Positions 41,769 to 53,200 of a stretch of DNA of 64,000 bases are shown piece after piece. The stretch lies in assembly GCA_016793885.1 (NCBI GenBank), contig JAEUHE010000020.1, positions 1-64,000 of the forward strand. Direction: 5' to 3'. Within the stretch, counting starts at the first letter, position 1. Each line of letters opens with the position of its first letter. This DNA comes from Verrucomicrobiales bacterium (GTDB lineage: Bacteria > Verrucomicrobiota > Verrucomicrobiia > Limisphaerales > UBA11320). A program made the translations under genes and the position numbers. The notes beneath the pieces were generated by a model. That model was not told the origin of the DNA and searched no databases. It saw nothing but the letters and a program-made list of their open reading frames with translations.

Positions 41769-43889
41769 ATGTCGCAGCCCAATCCCGCCATCACCTTTCT
41801 TCAGGAAGCCGACGATCTGCTCGGGCTGATCGAGGAAGTCGCGCTGGAGGTGGACCCGCTGGCGCCGGACGCCGAGGATGTGAACCGTTTGTTTCGCGCC
41901 TTCCACACGATCAAGGGATCCGGTGCCATGTTCGGATTCGATGCGGTCGCGGCCTTTACACACCACGTTGAAACGGCTTTGGATCGGGTGCGCGAGGGAC
42001 AGCTTGGTCTCTCGCAGGAGCTGATCGGTTTGGTTTTGGCCGCCAAGGATCATATCAAGTTTCTGCTGGATCCGGCACCAGCACCGTCGTCCGGCTCGGC
42101 CGATGAGAGCGGTAGGATTATCGCTTCGCTGAATGGGCTGTGGAATCCCGGTGGCGCCTCGGTTCTCCGGAACGATACTCTCCCAGCTCCGCCCTCGGCT
42201 ACGATCCCGCCTCCCCCGACGGGCATTCGCCCCCGGGAGAGCTTTCAAATCCAATTTCGTCCGGACCCGGCGTTGTTGCTGAGCGGTACGAGTCCGGTTG
42301 CACTGCTCAAGGAGCTGCTAGCCTTGGGCGATGGTACCCTCGTGGCCAAGTTGGAGGAAGTTCCTGAGCTCGCCTTGCTTCAGCCGGATCAATGCCACTT
42401 TGCCTGGGATATCCATCTCAGCACTGACAAGGGCCTGAATGCCATTCAGGATGTCTTCATCTTCGTTCAGGACGGTAGCACGATCCTGATCGAACCGGTC
42501 CCTCCGTCGGCCAAGGGCGCGCTGATGGTTCAGATTCCGGAAACGAGTCCCCGCGCAGCTTCCCAGCCAAATCCGGCCGCGACTGCTCCAGCCTTAGGCC
42601 GAACGGAGGGTCGGTCGGCCTCCACCCCCAAGACCTCCGCCGTTCCGACCGGGGTGGGAGCTCGCAAAGCCCCCGGGAAGGACAACACAGTTCGCGTCCC
42701 ATCTGAAAAGCTCGACCACCTGGTCAACCTGGTGGGCGAACTGGTCATGAACCAGTCTCGGCTTAGCCAGGCGGCATCACGATTCGACTCCCCGGACCTC
42801 GCCGTCCCGGTTGAGGAAATCGAGCGCCTGGTGTCCGAGTTACGGGACGATGTACTCGGTATCCGCATGATGCCGATCGGCTCCACCTTCAACCGCTTCA
42901 AGCGGCTGGTTCACGATCTCTCCGCCGAGCTCGGGAAAGAGATCGACCTCCTCACCGAAGGGGCTGAAACGGAACTCGACAAGACGGTGCTCGATCAGCT
43001 GGGTGATCCGTTGGTTCACCTCATTCGCAATAGCTTGGATCATGGGATCGAAGCGGCGGATGTTCGTCAAAAGAGGGGCAAGCCTCGCCGCGGAACCATT
43101 CGTCTGGCGGCCGCTCACACGGGGTCCAATGTGGTCGTCACTATTCAAGATGATGGCAAGGGCCTGGATACGGCTGCGATCCGAGCCAAGGCCGTCGAGA
43201 AACAGCTCATACCGGCGGATGCCAGTTTGAGCGATAAGGAGATTTTCAATCTGATCTTCCTTCCCGGCTTCTCCACCGCCCAACAGGTGACGAGCATCTC
43301 CGGCCGGGGTGTTGGCATGGACGTGGTGAAGCGGCAGATTGATGCGCTTCGCGGATCGGTATCCATTGCTAGCGAAGTGGGTGTAGGCACCACGATAGCT
43401 CTCACGCTGCCTCTGACGCTGGCGATCATCGATGGGTTGCTGGTCGAGTTGGGGGGGGATCAGTTCATTATTCCGATGTCGATCGTGACCGAGAATGTTG
43501 AACTGCTGCGCCACGAGCGGAGCCGGAATAACGGCCGCAACGTCGTCGCCATCCGAGGTGAGCTGGTGCCCTATCTGCGGCTGCGGGAGGTGTTCGACGT
43601 TCGTAGTGCCGAACTCGACTTGGAGAAGATTGTCATCGTCCGCCATGAGGACCAGCGCGTGGGACTAGTGGTGGACCGAGTCCTGGGTAGCCACCAGACC
43701 GTCATTCAATCCCTGGGCCGGTTCTATCGCAATGTCGGGATCGTCTCCGGTGCGACCATCATGGGCGATGGACGAGTGGCGCTGATCTTGGATCTAGTCG
43801 GGCTCATCCAGTCGGCCCGCACCCGCGGCGCCGGCCCCGCGCAACGCTCCTCTTCTGCTCCCCATCTCGGCACCTCACCTTTACCATGA
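41769..43889 (+). CDS. cheA: Chemotaxis histidine kinase CheA
   Basis: 706 residues. P1/Hpt domain has the phosphorylated His46 (FRAFHTIKGSGAMFGF). A variable region of about 170 residues (about 120-290) follows. It includes a segment with IQFRPDPALLLSGTSPVALL, as seen in other CheA linkers, and a Pro/Ala-rich stretch. P3 dimerisation begins near 310 (VPSEKLDHLVNLVGELVMNQ). The P4 kinase domain has HLIRNSLDHGIE, IQDDGKGLD and GRGVGMDVVK. The CheW-like P5 occupies about 560-690. It phosphorylates CheY and CheB. Its stop overlaps the cheW start by 4 bases (ATGA). Confidence 0.95.
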   Translation: MSQPNPAITFLQEADDLLGLIEEVALEVDPLAPDAEDVNRLFRAFHTIKGSGAMFGFDAVAAFTHHVETALDRVREGQLGLSQELIGLVLAAKDHIKFLLDPAPAPSSGSADESGRIIASLNGLWNPGGASVLRNDTLPAPPSATIPPPPTGIRPRESFQIQFRPDPALLLSGTSPVALLKELLALGDGTLVAKLEEVPELALLQPDQCHFAWDIHLSTDKGLNAIQDVFIFVQDGSTILIEPVPPSAKGALMVQIPETSPRAASQPNPAATAPALGRTEGRSASTPKTSAVPTGVGARKAPGKDNTVRVPSEKLDHLVNLVGELVMNQSRLSQAASRFDSPDLAVPVEEIERLVSELRDDVLGIRMMPIGSTFNRFKRLVHDLSAELGKEIDLLTEGAETELDKTVLDQLGDPLVHLIRNSLDHGIEAADVRQKRGKPRRGTIRLAAAHTGSNVVVTIQDDGKGLDTAAIRAKAVEKQLIPADASLSDKEIFNLIFLPGFSTAQQVTSISGRGVGMDVVKRQIDALRGSVSIASEVGVGTTIALTLPLTLAIIDGLLVELGGDQFIIPMSIVTENVELLRHERSRNNGRNVVAIRGELVPYLRLREVFDVRSAELDLEKIVIVRHEDQRVGLVVDRVLGSHQTVIQSLGRFYRNVGIVSGATIMGDGRVALILDLVGLIQSARTRGAGPAQRSSSAPHLGTSPLP

Positions 43890-44413
43890 ATCCAACCACT
43901 TCCTCATCCGTGTCAACCTCCTCGATCTCCGCGACAGCTGAGTACATCACTTTCAAGCTGGGAGATGAACTTTTCGCCATCAATGTCGCCCAGGTGCGCG
44001 AGGTGCTGGAGCTTCCCCAGATCACGCGGGTGCCCACGGCGCCTGATTACATGCGTGGGGTCGTCAACGTTCGCGGCAAGGCCATCCCGGTCGTGGATTT
44101 GCGGCTGAAGTTCGGGCTGCCTCAGATCCCGGAGACGGTGAACAGCCGCATCGTGGTGATGGAACTGGATCTCGAGGGCGAGGTTACCGTCGTGGGAGGT
44201 ATCGCGGACAGTGTTCACGAAGTCATTGAGCTGGAGCCGGCGCAGATCAGTCCGCCGCCGCGGATCGCAATGCGTTGGCGCTCCGAACTGATCCAGGGGA
44301 TGGGCCGGCGCGGCGACCAGTTCATCATTCTGCTCGATATCAAAGCGGTGTTTTCCTCTAACGAACTTTTCTTGCTGCAAGATCCGTCGGATACGGCGGA
44401 AGTCAGCCACTAA
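43886..44413 (+). CDS. cheW: Chemotaxis coupling protein CheW
   Basis: 175 residues. Two SH3-like lobes typical of CheW: YITFKLGDELFAINVAQVRE, VPTAPDYMRGVVNVRGKAIP, VVDLRLKFGLPQIP and GVADSVHEVIEL-like sequence (GIADSVHEVIELEPAQISP). It bridges CheA and the receptor cytosolic tips. It overlaps cheA by ATGA and precedes the MCP gene by 23 bases. The N-terminal 20 residues are Ser/Thr-rich and probably disordered. Confidence 0.95.
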   Translation: MNPTTSSSVSTSSISATAEYITFKLGDELFAINVAQVREVLELPQITRVPTAPDYMRGVVNVRGKAIPVVDLRLKFGLPQIPETVNSRIVVMELDLEGEVTVVGGIADSVHEVIELEPAQISPPPRIAMRWRSELIQGMGRRGDQFIILLDIKAVFSSNELFLLQDPSDTAEVSH

Positions 44414-44436
44414 ACCCCACCTAATTTCCTATTCCC

Positions 44437-46236
44437 ATGAAACTCACCATCGGCAAACGTATCGGTCTGGCCTGTGCCGGCCTTTTCCTTCTCACCGCCA
44501 CCGTCGGGATCCTGAGCTTAATCGGCCTGTCCAGAACCAAGCAAGGGCTCGAAACCGTCTACAACGATCGGGTGGTGCCACTCAAACAGCTCAAAACCAT
44601 CTCGGACAACTATGCCGTCTACGTCATCGATGCCCTGAACAAGGGCAATGCCGGTACGCTGACCGCTGAGCAAATGCTTACCTCGATCAATGAGGCGGTT
44701 GGAAAATCCAACGTCGACTGGAAGGCTTACATTGCCACCAAGCTGACCGACGAGGAATCCCGGATGGTTGAGGACACGAAGAAGCTGCTCGCTCAGACCG
44801 AACCCCGGCTGGCGGAAGTGGTGACTTTCTTAAGTCAAAAGCGAGGGAAGCTGGCCGGCGAACTCAATGCCTTTGACGGGCCGCTGTACGATGTGATCGA
44901 TCCCCTGACCTCGAAGATTGGTGAGCTGGTGGACTTGCAGCTGCGGGTTGCCCAGGAGGAGTATCAGGCGGCGAATGCTCGATACGACCGTGCTCATCTA
45001 ACCGTGGTGGTCATTCTGGTCGGCGGCATCCTCCTGGGGGGCTTTGCCTGCGTGCTCATCACGCGCTCCATCACCGTTCCCATGCGCTCCGCCGTTGATC
45101 TTGCCAATGACATCGCGGCCGGCGATTTCAGCAATCAGCTCAATTTCAAGCGCAATGACGAGGTGGGTGAGCTGTGCGATGCCTTCAATCGCATGACGAG
45201 CAATCTGCGTGCGAGCGCTGCCGCTGCGGAGACCATCAGCCAGGGAGATCTCACCGTCCAGGTTCATCCGCTCTCCGATCGTGATGCGCTCGGCAACGCC
45301 CTCGCGAAGATGCTCGAGAATTTGCGCAGTGTGGTGGGTGAAGTCAGCCAGGCCGTGAGCAACGTGGCCTCGGGGAGCGAGCAACTCAGCGCGACCGCCC
45401 AACAGTTGTCGCAAGGAGCCAGCGAGCAAGCGGCCTCCGCTGAGGAAACCACCTCCTCCATGGAGCAGATGACCTCGAGCATTCAGCAGAACGCCGACAA
45501 CGCCCGGCAGACGGACAAGCTCGCCTCCAAGGCCGCCGAGGATACCCGATGCAGCGGCGATGCGGTGGTGCAGACGGTCACAGCGATGAAGGACATCGCG
45601 GAAAAGATCACCATCATCGAGGAAATCGCCCGCAAGACCGACCTGCTCGCCCTGAACGCCGCGGTCGAGGCCGCCCGGGCCGGCGAACACGGGAAGGGTT
45701 TCGCAGTGGTGGCTTCTGAGGTTCGCAAGCTGGCTGAGCGCAGCCAGACCGCGGCGGCGGAGATCAGCAAGCTAACCGTGGAGGGGGTGAAGGTGGCCGA
45801 GGGGGCCGGGCAGCTCCTCACCAAACTGGTTCCGGATATTCGGAAAACAGCCGAGTTGATTCAGGAGATCAACGCCGCCAGCGCGGAGCAGGGCACAGGC
45901 GCAGGCCAGGTGAACAAGGCCATCCAGCAGCTCGACCAGGTCATCCAGCAGAACGCCGCCGCGTCTGAGGAATTGGCCTCAACGGCCGAGGAGCTCTCCA
46001 GCCAGGCTGAGCAGCTGCAGGCAAGCATCGGGTTCTTTAAGGTCAACACCCACAATCGGACGGCCGCCTCCGGGCTCGGGTCGGCGCGGGCGGCCGCAGC
46101 GGCCAAGCCGAAGAGTGCCAGGTCTGAGTCTGCGTCCTCGCCGGCTCGCGCCGCCAAGACGACGGGCAAGTCGATTGATTTGTCGGATCCGAATGCCGAG
46201 TCGGATCAACACGACAAGGAATTCACCAGCTACTAA
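44437..46236 (+). CDS. Methyl-accepting chemotaxis protein
   Basis: 599 residues. TM1 (about 10-30, [20 protein letters not shown]), a periplasmic four-helix-bundle sensor of the 4HB_MCP type (about 35-185), TM2 (about 187-210, [20 protein letters not shown]), a HAMP domain (about 210-262) and the signalling domain. The hairpin tip reads [40 protein letters not shown]. There is no C-terminal CheR-tethering pentapeptide. The end is a Ser/Ala/Lys linker ([16 protein letters not shown]). It is the only receptor gene in the operon, between cheW and cheR. Confidence 0.94.
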   Translation: MKLTIGKRIGLACAGLFLLTATVGILSLIGLSRTKQGLETVYNDRVVPLKQLKTISDNYAVYVIDALNKGNAGTLTAEQMLTSINEAVGKSNVDWKAYIATKLTDEESRMVEDTKKLLAQTEPRLAEVVTFLSQKRGKLAGELNAFDGPLYDVIDPLTSKIGELVDLQLRVAQEEYQAANARYDRAHLTVVVILVGGILLGGFACVLITRSITVPMRSAVDLANDIAAGDFSNQLNFKRNDEVGELCDAFNRMTSNLRASAAAAETISQGDLTVQVHPLSDRDALGNALAKMLENLRSVVGEVSQAVSNVASGSEQLSATAQQLSQGASEQAASAEETTSSMEQMTSSIQQNADNARQTDKLASKAAEDTRCSGDAVVQTVTAMKDIAEKITIIEEIARKTDLLALNAAVEAARAGEHGKGFAVVASEVRKLAERSQTAAAEISKLTVEGVKVAEGAGQLLTKLVPDIRKTAELIQEINAASAEQGTGAGQVNKAIQQLDQVIQQNAAASEELASTAEELSSQAEQLQASIGFFKVNTHNRTAASGLGSARAAAAAKPKSARSESASSPARAAKTTGKSIDLSDPNAESDQHDKEFTSY

Positions 46237-46254
46237 ACCACGCACCCTCAAACC

Positions 46255-47163
46255 ATGCCCGCTCGTCCAAATGTGAAGGTTTCGTCGGGAGGGAATGGCC
46301 AGCCTGAAGCGGTCGCCCTGAACGATGCGCTAAACCTGTCGGCGGACAATTTTGCCCGCTTTGCCGAGTTCATTACCCGTGAGTTGGGAATCATGATGAA
46401 TGAGAGCAAGGTTTCGATGCTGCAAAGCCGGCTGATGCGGCGGCTGCGGCATCTCGAACTCGATTCGCTGGACGACTATCAGGATTACCTCTTCAATTCG
46501 CCGAACGCGGAGGAGGAGCGCGTTCACTTCATTGATGCCGTCACGACCAACAAAACGGATTTCTTTCGCGAGCCCCGGCATTTTGAGTATTTGACCCGAA
46601 CCGCGATGCCCAATCTCGCCCTCCAATACGGAAAAGGCCCGAACTGGCGCTTCAAGCTCTGGTGCGCCGGGTGTTCCACGGGCGAGGAACCTTACACTCA
46701 GGCGATGGTCCTGGGGGAATACGCCCGCGAGAGGAGAGGGTTCGATTTTGTTGTGCTTGCCACCGACATCTCCACTCGCGTGCTGGAGCAGGCCAGCGCG
46801 GGGATCTACGAGGAGGCTCGCATTGAGCCTGTGCCCGAACCGTTACGCCCGCGTTACCTGATGCGGAGCAAGGATCCGGCACAGGGATTGGTGCGGATCG
46901 TTCCCGAACTGCGTCGCCGCATCCACTTCCATCGGTTGAACTTCATGGATGGCAATTACAACGTTAAGGACGAGTTCGAAGTGATCTTCTTTCGGAACGT
47001 GATGATCTATTTCGACAAGCCGACGCAGGAGTCAGTGATCAACAAGCTTTGCCGCAACCTTAAGCCCGGCGGGTATCTTTTCGTGGGACACTCGGAATCA
47101 CTGGCCGGTTTGAACATCCCCGTGACCCCGGTCGCGTCCGCCGTGTTTCGGAAGCCTTTATGA
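46255..47163 (+). CDS. cheR: Chemotaxis protein methyltransferase CheR
   Basis: 302 residues. An N-terminal helical domain (LNLSADNFARFAEFITRELG) is followed by the SAM-dependent methyltransferase domain with TTNKTDFFREPRHFEYL, LWCAGCSTGEEPYTQAMVL, VLATDISTRVLEQASAGIY and VIFFRNVMIYFDKPTQESVI. It methylates glutamates on the receptor. It overlaps cheD by 4 bases (ATGA) and follows the MCP gene by 18 bases. Confidence 0.95.
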   Translation: MPARPNVKVSSGGNGQPEAVALNDALNLSADNFARFAEFITRELGIMMNESKVSMLQSRLMRRLRHLELDSLDDYQDYLFNSPNAEEERVHFIDAVTTNKTDFFREPRHFEYLTRTAMPNLALQYGKGPNWRFKLWCAGCSTGEEPYTQAMVLGEYARERRGFDFVVLATDISTRVLEQASAGIYEEARIEPVPEPLRPRYLMRSKDPAQGLVRIVPELRRRIHFHRLNFMDGNYNVKDEFEVIFFRNVMIYFDKPTQESVINKLCRNLKPGGYLFVGHSESLAGLNIPVTPVASAVFRKPL

Positions 47164-47672
47164 AGGCATCGAAGCTACCCCAGCTTCACCTTAAGCCCGG
47201 CGAACTCATTCTTTGCCGGGAGCCTAGCATGATTGTAACCGTGCTCGGATCGTGCGTCTCCGTCACCATGTTTCACCCGCGATCCCACCTCGCCGGGATT
47301 TGCCACGCGATGCTGCCGGACGGCCGTCCCGGGGCCGCCGGTGACCAGGAGGCATGCCCCTACCGGTATGTCAGCGAGGTCGTCCCGCGCATGTGCGATC
47401 ATTTCCGGCAAGCCGGACTCAGGCCGGAGGAGATCGAGGTGAAACTGTTCGGGGGCGGCAATGTCATCAGCATGTCAGAAGTCCCCTCCCGCGAACGATG
47501 GATCGGGAACGCCAATGTGCGTCGGGCTCGGGAACTGCTTAAGCAAGCCGGGTTCACCATTCACGCCTCCAACGTCGGGGGAACCGATGGCAGAAAAATT
47601 CTATTCAACACCGCGACCGGGGAGGTGATGCACAAACATCTCGGTCATCGGAATCCAACTCGCTTGCCATGA
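47160..47672 (+). CDS. cheD: Chemoreceptor glutamine deamidase CheD
   Basis: 170 residues with the CheD fold: [20 protein letters not shown] (Cys32 nucleophile) and [10 protein letters not shown] (His49), spaced 17 residues apart as in the family. [10 protein letters not shown] and [20 protein letters not shown] follow. CheD deamidates receptor glutamines and in Bacillus also interacts with CheC. No cheC is present here, so a deamidase role is favoured. It overlaps both cheR and cheB by 4 bases. Confidence 0.94.
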   Translation: MKASKLPQLHLKPGELILCREPSMIVTVLGSCVSVTMFHPRSHLAGICHAMLPDGRPGAAGDQEACPYRYVSEVVPRMCDHFRQAGLRPEEIEVKLFGGGNVISMSEVPSRERWIGNANVRRARELLKQAGFTIHASNVGGTDGRKILFNTATGEVMHKHLGHRNPTRLP

Positions 47673-48745
47673 ATAAACCCAAGATCCGAGTGCTGGTGGT
47701 AGACGACTCCGCGACCGTCCGACAGAGCCTGAAGGAGATTCTCGAGACGGATCCATCCATTGCTGTGATGGCGACTGCGAGCGATCCCTACATGGCGGTT
47801 GAGCGGATCCGCGAGGAGGTTCCCGACGTCATCACCCTCGATGTTGAGATGCCGAGGATGGATGGTATCACCTTTCTGCAGCGGATCATGAGCCAGCACC
47901 CGATCCCGGTCGTCATCTGCTCGACGTTGACTGAGAAAGGGTCGGAAACCGCCATCGCGGCCCTGGAGAAGGGCGCCGTCGACATCATCACCAAACCGAA
48001 GCTGGGCACGAAGCAGTTCTTTCAGGAGTCGTGTGTGCACATTTGCGACGTGGTGAAATCAGCCGCCCTGGTCCGCGTGCGGGAAAGGCGTGCCGCCGCT
48101 CCGGCGCTGCAGGTGCAACCCAAGCTCTCAGCCGACTCAGTCATCGCCAAAGCCACCTCGCAGGCCATGATCCAGACCACGGAGAAGATCGTTGCTATTG
48201 GCGCATCGACCGGCGGCACCGAAGCGCTTCGGGAGTTCCTCCAGGCTTTGCCCGCCGATTCGCCCGGCATCGTGATCGTGCAGCACATGCCGGAAAAGTT
48301 TACCGCCAGCTTTGCTGCACGCCTGAACGAGCTCTGCGCGGTAACAGTGAAGGAGGCCGCGGACGGGGATTCCGTCATCCGGGGCCAAGTCTTGATTGCC
48401 CCAGGCAACAAGCACACGCTGCTGAAGCGTAGCGGCGCACGCTATTTCGTCGAGGTCAAGGACGGCCCCCTCGTCAGCCGCCATCGGCCGTCTGTCGATG
48501 TCCTGTTCCGATCTGCCGCACGATATGCCGGGAAGAACTGCGTAGGCGTCATCATGACGGGCATGGGTGACGATGGCGCTCGCGGAATGCAGGAGATGAA
48601 GGAGGCCGGAGCACTGAACATCGCCCAGGACGAGGCGAGCTGTGTAGTTTTTGGCATGCCCGCCGAGGCCATCAAGCATGGGGGTGTCAGCAAGGTGTTG
48701 CCGTTGTCCACGATTGCCGACGAAGTGGTGCGACTCTGCTCCTGA
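47669..48745 (+). CDS. cheB: Chemotaxis methylesterase/response regulator CheB
   Basis: 358 residues. A receiver domain with Asp12/Asp13, phosphoacceptor Asp58 ([13 protein letters not shown]) and Lys in TKPK is followed by a linker and the CheB esterase with Ser near 180 ([12 protein letters not shown]), His near 206 ([14 protein letters not shown]) and Asp near 301 ([12 protein letters not shown]). It removes methyl groups from the receptor for adaptation. It is the last gene of the chemotaxis run; a hairpin just downstream may end the transcript. Confidence 0.95.
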   Translation: MNKPKIRVLVVDDSATVRQSLKEILETDPSIAVMATASDPYMAVERIREEVPDVITLDVEMPRMDGITFLQRIMSQHPIPVVICSTLTEKGSETAIAALEKGAVDIITKPKLGTKQFFQESCVHICDVVKSAALVRVRERRAAAPALQVQPKLSADSVIAKATSQAMIQTTEKIVAIGASTGGTEALREFLQALPADSPGIVIVQHMPEKFTASFAARLNELCAVTVKEAADGDSVIRGQVLIAPGNKHTLLKRSGARYFVEVKDGPLVSRHRPSVDVLFRSAARYAGKNCVGVIMTGMGDDGARGMQEMKEAGALNIAQDEASCVVFGMPAEAIKHGGVSKVLPLSTIADEVVRLCS

Positions 48746-48751
48746 CTCATG

Positions 48752-48805
48752 ATCATCCCCAGCAACTATTCTCCTTGCTAGAGTGCGGGGTGATAGGCTT
48801 ATTTT
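48752..48805 (+). terminator. Candidate terminator after the chemotaxis operon
   Basis: An inverted repeat (48752-48760 atcatcccc with 48787-48794 ggggtgat, one bulged base) starts seven bases after the cheB stop and is followed by ttatttt within a short distance. The stem is moderate and the loop long, so this is a tentative call. Confidence 0.4.
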
Positions 48806-48860
48806 CGGTTCATTGACCTCCACGCAGGAACCCTAATGTGGAAGCCGCGGCATCGGGCCT

Positions 48861-49958
48861 ATGAATGAACCTGTCCATACCTCCGATACCAAGAAGTCAC
48901 CAAGGCATTGCTCTCTAAACCGACGTCGATTTCTTTCGGGCCTGGCCGCCGTGGGGTGGTGCTCCCAGAACTGGTTGGTTCCTCACGCGGCGGCGCTCGA
49001 TAAACCGGAACCGTTTGTCCAGACCGTCACTGGTCCCATCCCGGCGGCAAAACTGGGCCGTACCCTCGTGCATGAGCATGTGATGTGCGACTTTGTCGGC
49101 GCCGGGCAGACGGGGCGTCACCGGTGGGACGTCGACACGGTGGTCAAGCGCATGCTTCCCTATTTGCGAGAGCTTCGCGACCGCGGTTTCACCGGGTTCG
49201 TCGATTGCTCGCCGGCGTTCATCGGCCGCGACCCTCGGGTGTTGAAGCAGCTCGCCGAGGCAACCGGCCTCCACCTGATCACCAACACCGGTTATTACGG
49301 CGGGGCTAACGACAAGTTTGTGCCGCCGCATGCCTACGATGAGTCCGCCGACCAGCTCGCCGGGCGTTGGACGGCGGAGTGGGAGCGCGGTATCGAGGAC
49401 ACGGGCGTCAAACCCGGCTTCCTGAAGATCGGGGTCGACGAGGTTAAGGGCGACTCTGTTCGGCTGTCGGAGATCGATGAGAAACTGGTTCGCGCCGCGG
49501 CTATTACCTCAGGTCGAACCGGACTCAGCGTGACGTGTCATACCGGTGGCGGACCTGCCGGTCTGGCCGCAACCCGGCTTTTCGCGGAGCAGGGGGGAAT
49601 GCCGTCCCGGTTTGTCGTCGCTCACTCAGACAGCCATGGACTTTCTTTTAACCAACAGATTGCCGAATTGGGAGCCTGGGTCTCCTTCGATGCGGTCAGC
49701 CGCCGCCCATTGGAGCAACACCTCAAACTGGTGGCTGCCCTGCTCGAGAAACACGCCGGTCGGCTCCTTCTGTCCCAGGACAACGGATGGTACAACGTAG
49801 GCCAGGAAGATGGGGGCGAGGTGCGGGGATTCACCTATCTCAACGACACGTTGTTGCCCGCACTCCGAGCCGCGGGCGTGGCCCAGGCTGCGATCGACCG
49901 ACTCACGATTCAGAATCCCGCCCAGGTTCTGGGGATCACACCGTTGAAACCGCGGTGA
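48861..49958 (+). CDS. Phosphotriesterase-family amidohydrolase, Tat-exported
   Basis: 365 residues. A twin-arginine leader (LNRRRFLSGLAAVGW) precedes the metal-dependent hydrolase barrel. Metal ligands are visible as VHEHVMCDF (HxH), GFLKIGVDE (bridging Lys), VTCHTGGGPA and VAHSDSHG (His), and LSQDNGWYN (final Asp). The family includes phosphotriesterases and lactonases; most members without known partners are lactonase-like. The exported form is unusual for the family but common in PVC bacteria. It stands alone between the che operon and the large propeller gene. Confidence 0.88.
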   Translation: MNEPVHTSDTKKSPRHCSLNRRRFLSGLAAVGWCSQNWLVPHAAALDKPEPFVQTVTGPIPAAKLGRTLVHEHVMCDFVGAGQTGRHRWDVDTVVKRMLPYLRELRDRGFTGFVDCSPAFIGRDPRVLKQLAEATGLHLITNTGYYGGANDKFVPPHAYDESADQLAGRWTAEWERGIEDTGVKPGFLKIGVDEVKGDSVRLSEIDEKLVRAAAITSGRTGLSVTCHTGGGPAGLAATRLFAEQGGMPSRFVVAHSDSHGLSFNQQIAELGAWVSFDAVSRRPLEQHLKLVAALLEKHAGRLLLSQDNGWYNVGQEDGGEVRGFTYLNDTLLPALRAAGVAQAAIDRLTIQNPAQVLGITPLKPR

Positions 49959-50245
49959 GCGCGAGACCCCGCTGCCTCCGTTGCTCTGTATCGGCCGGGA
50001 ATGATTTAGCAGATCCTCGCTCCTTCGGATGAGGTCCTGATTTCATGACATCTAATACCAAAGGTCCGAAGCGGCTGTATTGCCGAATTTGTCCGATCCT
50101 CAGTTTTGGAGGCAAAGAAGCGGGTCCTCTGCCGCGTTAATACCCACGGTGGGGTCGGCCCCCCCAATTTCACCCACTTCTAGTGGCACCTTAATCGGCC
50201 CCTTGCGCGATTGACTGAGTGGCCGGACGCGATTATCGTGTCACA

Positions 50246-53200
50246 ATGTCGTCATGCTTCCTTCGCAAGGAACCTAGATCTCCTTTCCGGATCCGGTGGG
50301 CGCGTTCCACAGGAACGGCTGGTTGTGCGTTTGTGTGGCTTCTTTGCGGCTGGCTTTCGGGCTTGGCTGATGCCCAGGTGGCTCAAGATTGGATCGGCGT
50401 TAGTTCGGCCTATCCGAGCGGCTCGGGTCAGTCGGGACTCGGGGTGACAAGCCTCGATCCACGAACCGGTAGCTTTGGCACCAATAGGCTCGTGTTCGTC
50501 ACGGCAGGTATCTCTCGTGATGGTCGGCGGATCGCCTATCGTACTGGAACAGACCTGCGCGTGGCCAACCTGGACGGTAGCTCGGACAAGGTCATTGTCT
50601 CCGGTCTCAGCACTGCCAACGTGAATGCCATGGTTCGGTGGTCACCGGTTGGCGATCGGCTCGCCTTTCTGACGACAGGCATCGAGATCGTGTCCCCTCT
50701 GGGCGCGTCCCTCGGCAAGATCGAAGATGGCAGCATCGCCTCGTTCGATTGGTCCCCTGACGGGTCCAAAATTGTCTACTCGAACACGAAAGGGGTCCAG
50801 GTGAAGATCCCCAATGCCAGACGCGGGGAAATGCAATTCATCTTGGGAACGGAGGGCAGAATCAAGGTCCGGGACTTATCGACGGGAAGTACCCGCGTCA
50901 TTCATGAAAGCATTCCCACCGTGGATTGGGTAGACAACTTCTTCGTGGTCTACACCTCCGCCGGTCCCTCTCCGGTCCAATTCCGATGGTCACCTGTCGG
51001 TGACGTTCTAGCGATTGGACACGCTGTCACTAAGACCGTGATCAGAGCCGTTGGAGGAGCGCCACGGCCGAAACCCGCTGGGATCGAGGATGATCAACGG
51101 AGCCTGTCTCTGTTGGATGTTCGCACGGGCGCCATTCAGCATCTCGTGACCTCGCATTGGTCGGCGTTCAACCCTGCGCTGCCGGCGTGGTCACCCGATG
51201 GTTCGGAAATCGTATACGTCGCCGGCGCGGCGGGTTTGCATGTCATCAGCAGTTCCACATCTGCGGGTGGATTGCCGGCCATCGGATCGCACACTCCCCT
51301 CGGGCGGTTGCTCGCCCGGCCGTCGTCCTATCCAGGACCGGACGTGCGGCCTCTAGACTGGATCGACCCGGTTCCCGTCCGCTTTCTGATTTCGACGCGC
51401 TCCAGCCATTTTGAGCCTGGCCAAACGTTCACCGCCACCGTGACCGCCGCTCTGACACGGCCCGAGCCTCACACCGTTCGCTTCGAGCACCCGTTGCTCC
51501 AGGTCGATGATCCGCAAATTCTCGAGCTAGGGGATCGCGAGGCTGTCGGCGCCATACAACTGACCTTGGACCAGCCCAGCGCATCCTTTTCCGTGGCCAT
51601 GACCGCGCTCGAACGGGGAGTTGCCGAGCTTACCGCGATGGCGACCGCCGTGAACAGCGAGAGCAACCAGACGTCGCTTCGCGCCTCCAAGAAAGTCGTG
51701 GTGAACCCGTTGGAGGTGGAGATTGACATCACGCCTCCCAACCTGGTGCTGAACCTGACCCCGCAGAGCCGCAAGAGCGCGGAGTGCGTCCTCCTTGAGA
51801 ACGGTGTCGTCAAGCAAGCCACGAACTGCATCGAGATCGTGGCGCGTATCCGGAACTCTTCAGCCTTTGAGGTGAAGAGCGTGGGAATCACTTTTGCGGA
51901 GAAGGTCCTGGCTCTCATCCAGAGCACCATCGCTACGAATCCCGCCGTTCCTCTCCTCCCCGTGCTGTTCACCCCTCCGTCGGGGCTGGAGCCGGGCGGC
52001 GAAGCGAAGCGAGTCGATTTGGCCCCGGGCGAGACGGCGGTCTATCGCTGGAATCTCGACGCTTTCGCGGCTCCCGCCTCCCTCAGCATCAAGGTGCGGG
52101 CGACCGGAGCTCTCAAGGGCACTGAAGTGGTCGGATTTCGCCAGAAAGACTTTAAATTAGTGGACAGGGTGCTGCTGGAATGGGGCATCCGGCCGACGGA
52201 CGGCAGAACGGCATATCTCTCTGGGCAATCGGTACGGGTTGACGGCTTCCTGAAAAATGTGTCCAAGGCCAGCGGGGAGGCGAAGGATTTGGTGGCGATG
52301 GTCTACCAGCTACCTGAGGGGAACCTGGGAGGAGGATTCATGGCTCCGTCGACACAAGCCGGCCTCACGGCCGACCGCTATTTCATTTTTGAGATTCCCG
52401 CTGAAGGCCCTTTGAGTCGGATCCCCATCAGCTCGGTAATGCGCTCCTTTCACACCTACTCGCCAGCTCGGGGAAAGGTTCGGTATGGGGTTCGCTTATG
52501 GGTGCGGGAGGCCAGTGGGTCGCTGACTCCCGCCACCGACCAGGCGCTTCTCGACGAAGAATGGCGCGATGAATTCGACGTGCAATTTGCGGCTGCTCCC
52601 CCTCCTCCCGACGGCTTTCGGGAGGAGTGTTTGGACGCAGGAGTACCCTCGATGATCTGCGGCCTGAGCCATGGGATCTATTTTGAAGGGACCGAATCTG
52701 TTCTCGGCTTACTGCAATTCGCGGGTAGTGCCGGCAGCGAGTTGAAAAACCTTGGGGGGATGATTCTAGGGCAGCATGCGTTTCTGGCCAGCCGGCTTTG
52801 GAGGACGGTCCAGGGCGATCCCGCGGCCTTGGACGCGCTGCTTCAGGAGGCGTATGTGGAGTATCTCACGTTCGTTAATTTGGGGGTGATGGCGGGGGAG
52901 GCGGGCGGCAAGATTCCCATGGCATTCCAGGCCTTCTCGGTCGCCACTGTTGGGGCGGTCGATCGCTTTTTCAGGGCGGTGGACGAGGGCGATCTTGAGG
53001 AGGTGCAATTCCAGGTGGGCAAATTCTTCGGGGCTAACCCGGATCTTCTGTTCGAGCCCTTGGTCGTCGCTCGGAATTTCCAAACCCTCACCCGCAGCCT
53101 TAAGAATCTGGCCGAAGGCGCCACCGACAATGTCATTGCGAAGGCTCAACGGCAGGAGGCGGAACGTCAGGCTGCCAGCCTGGACGCCAGAATAGCGGCC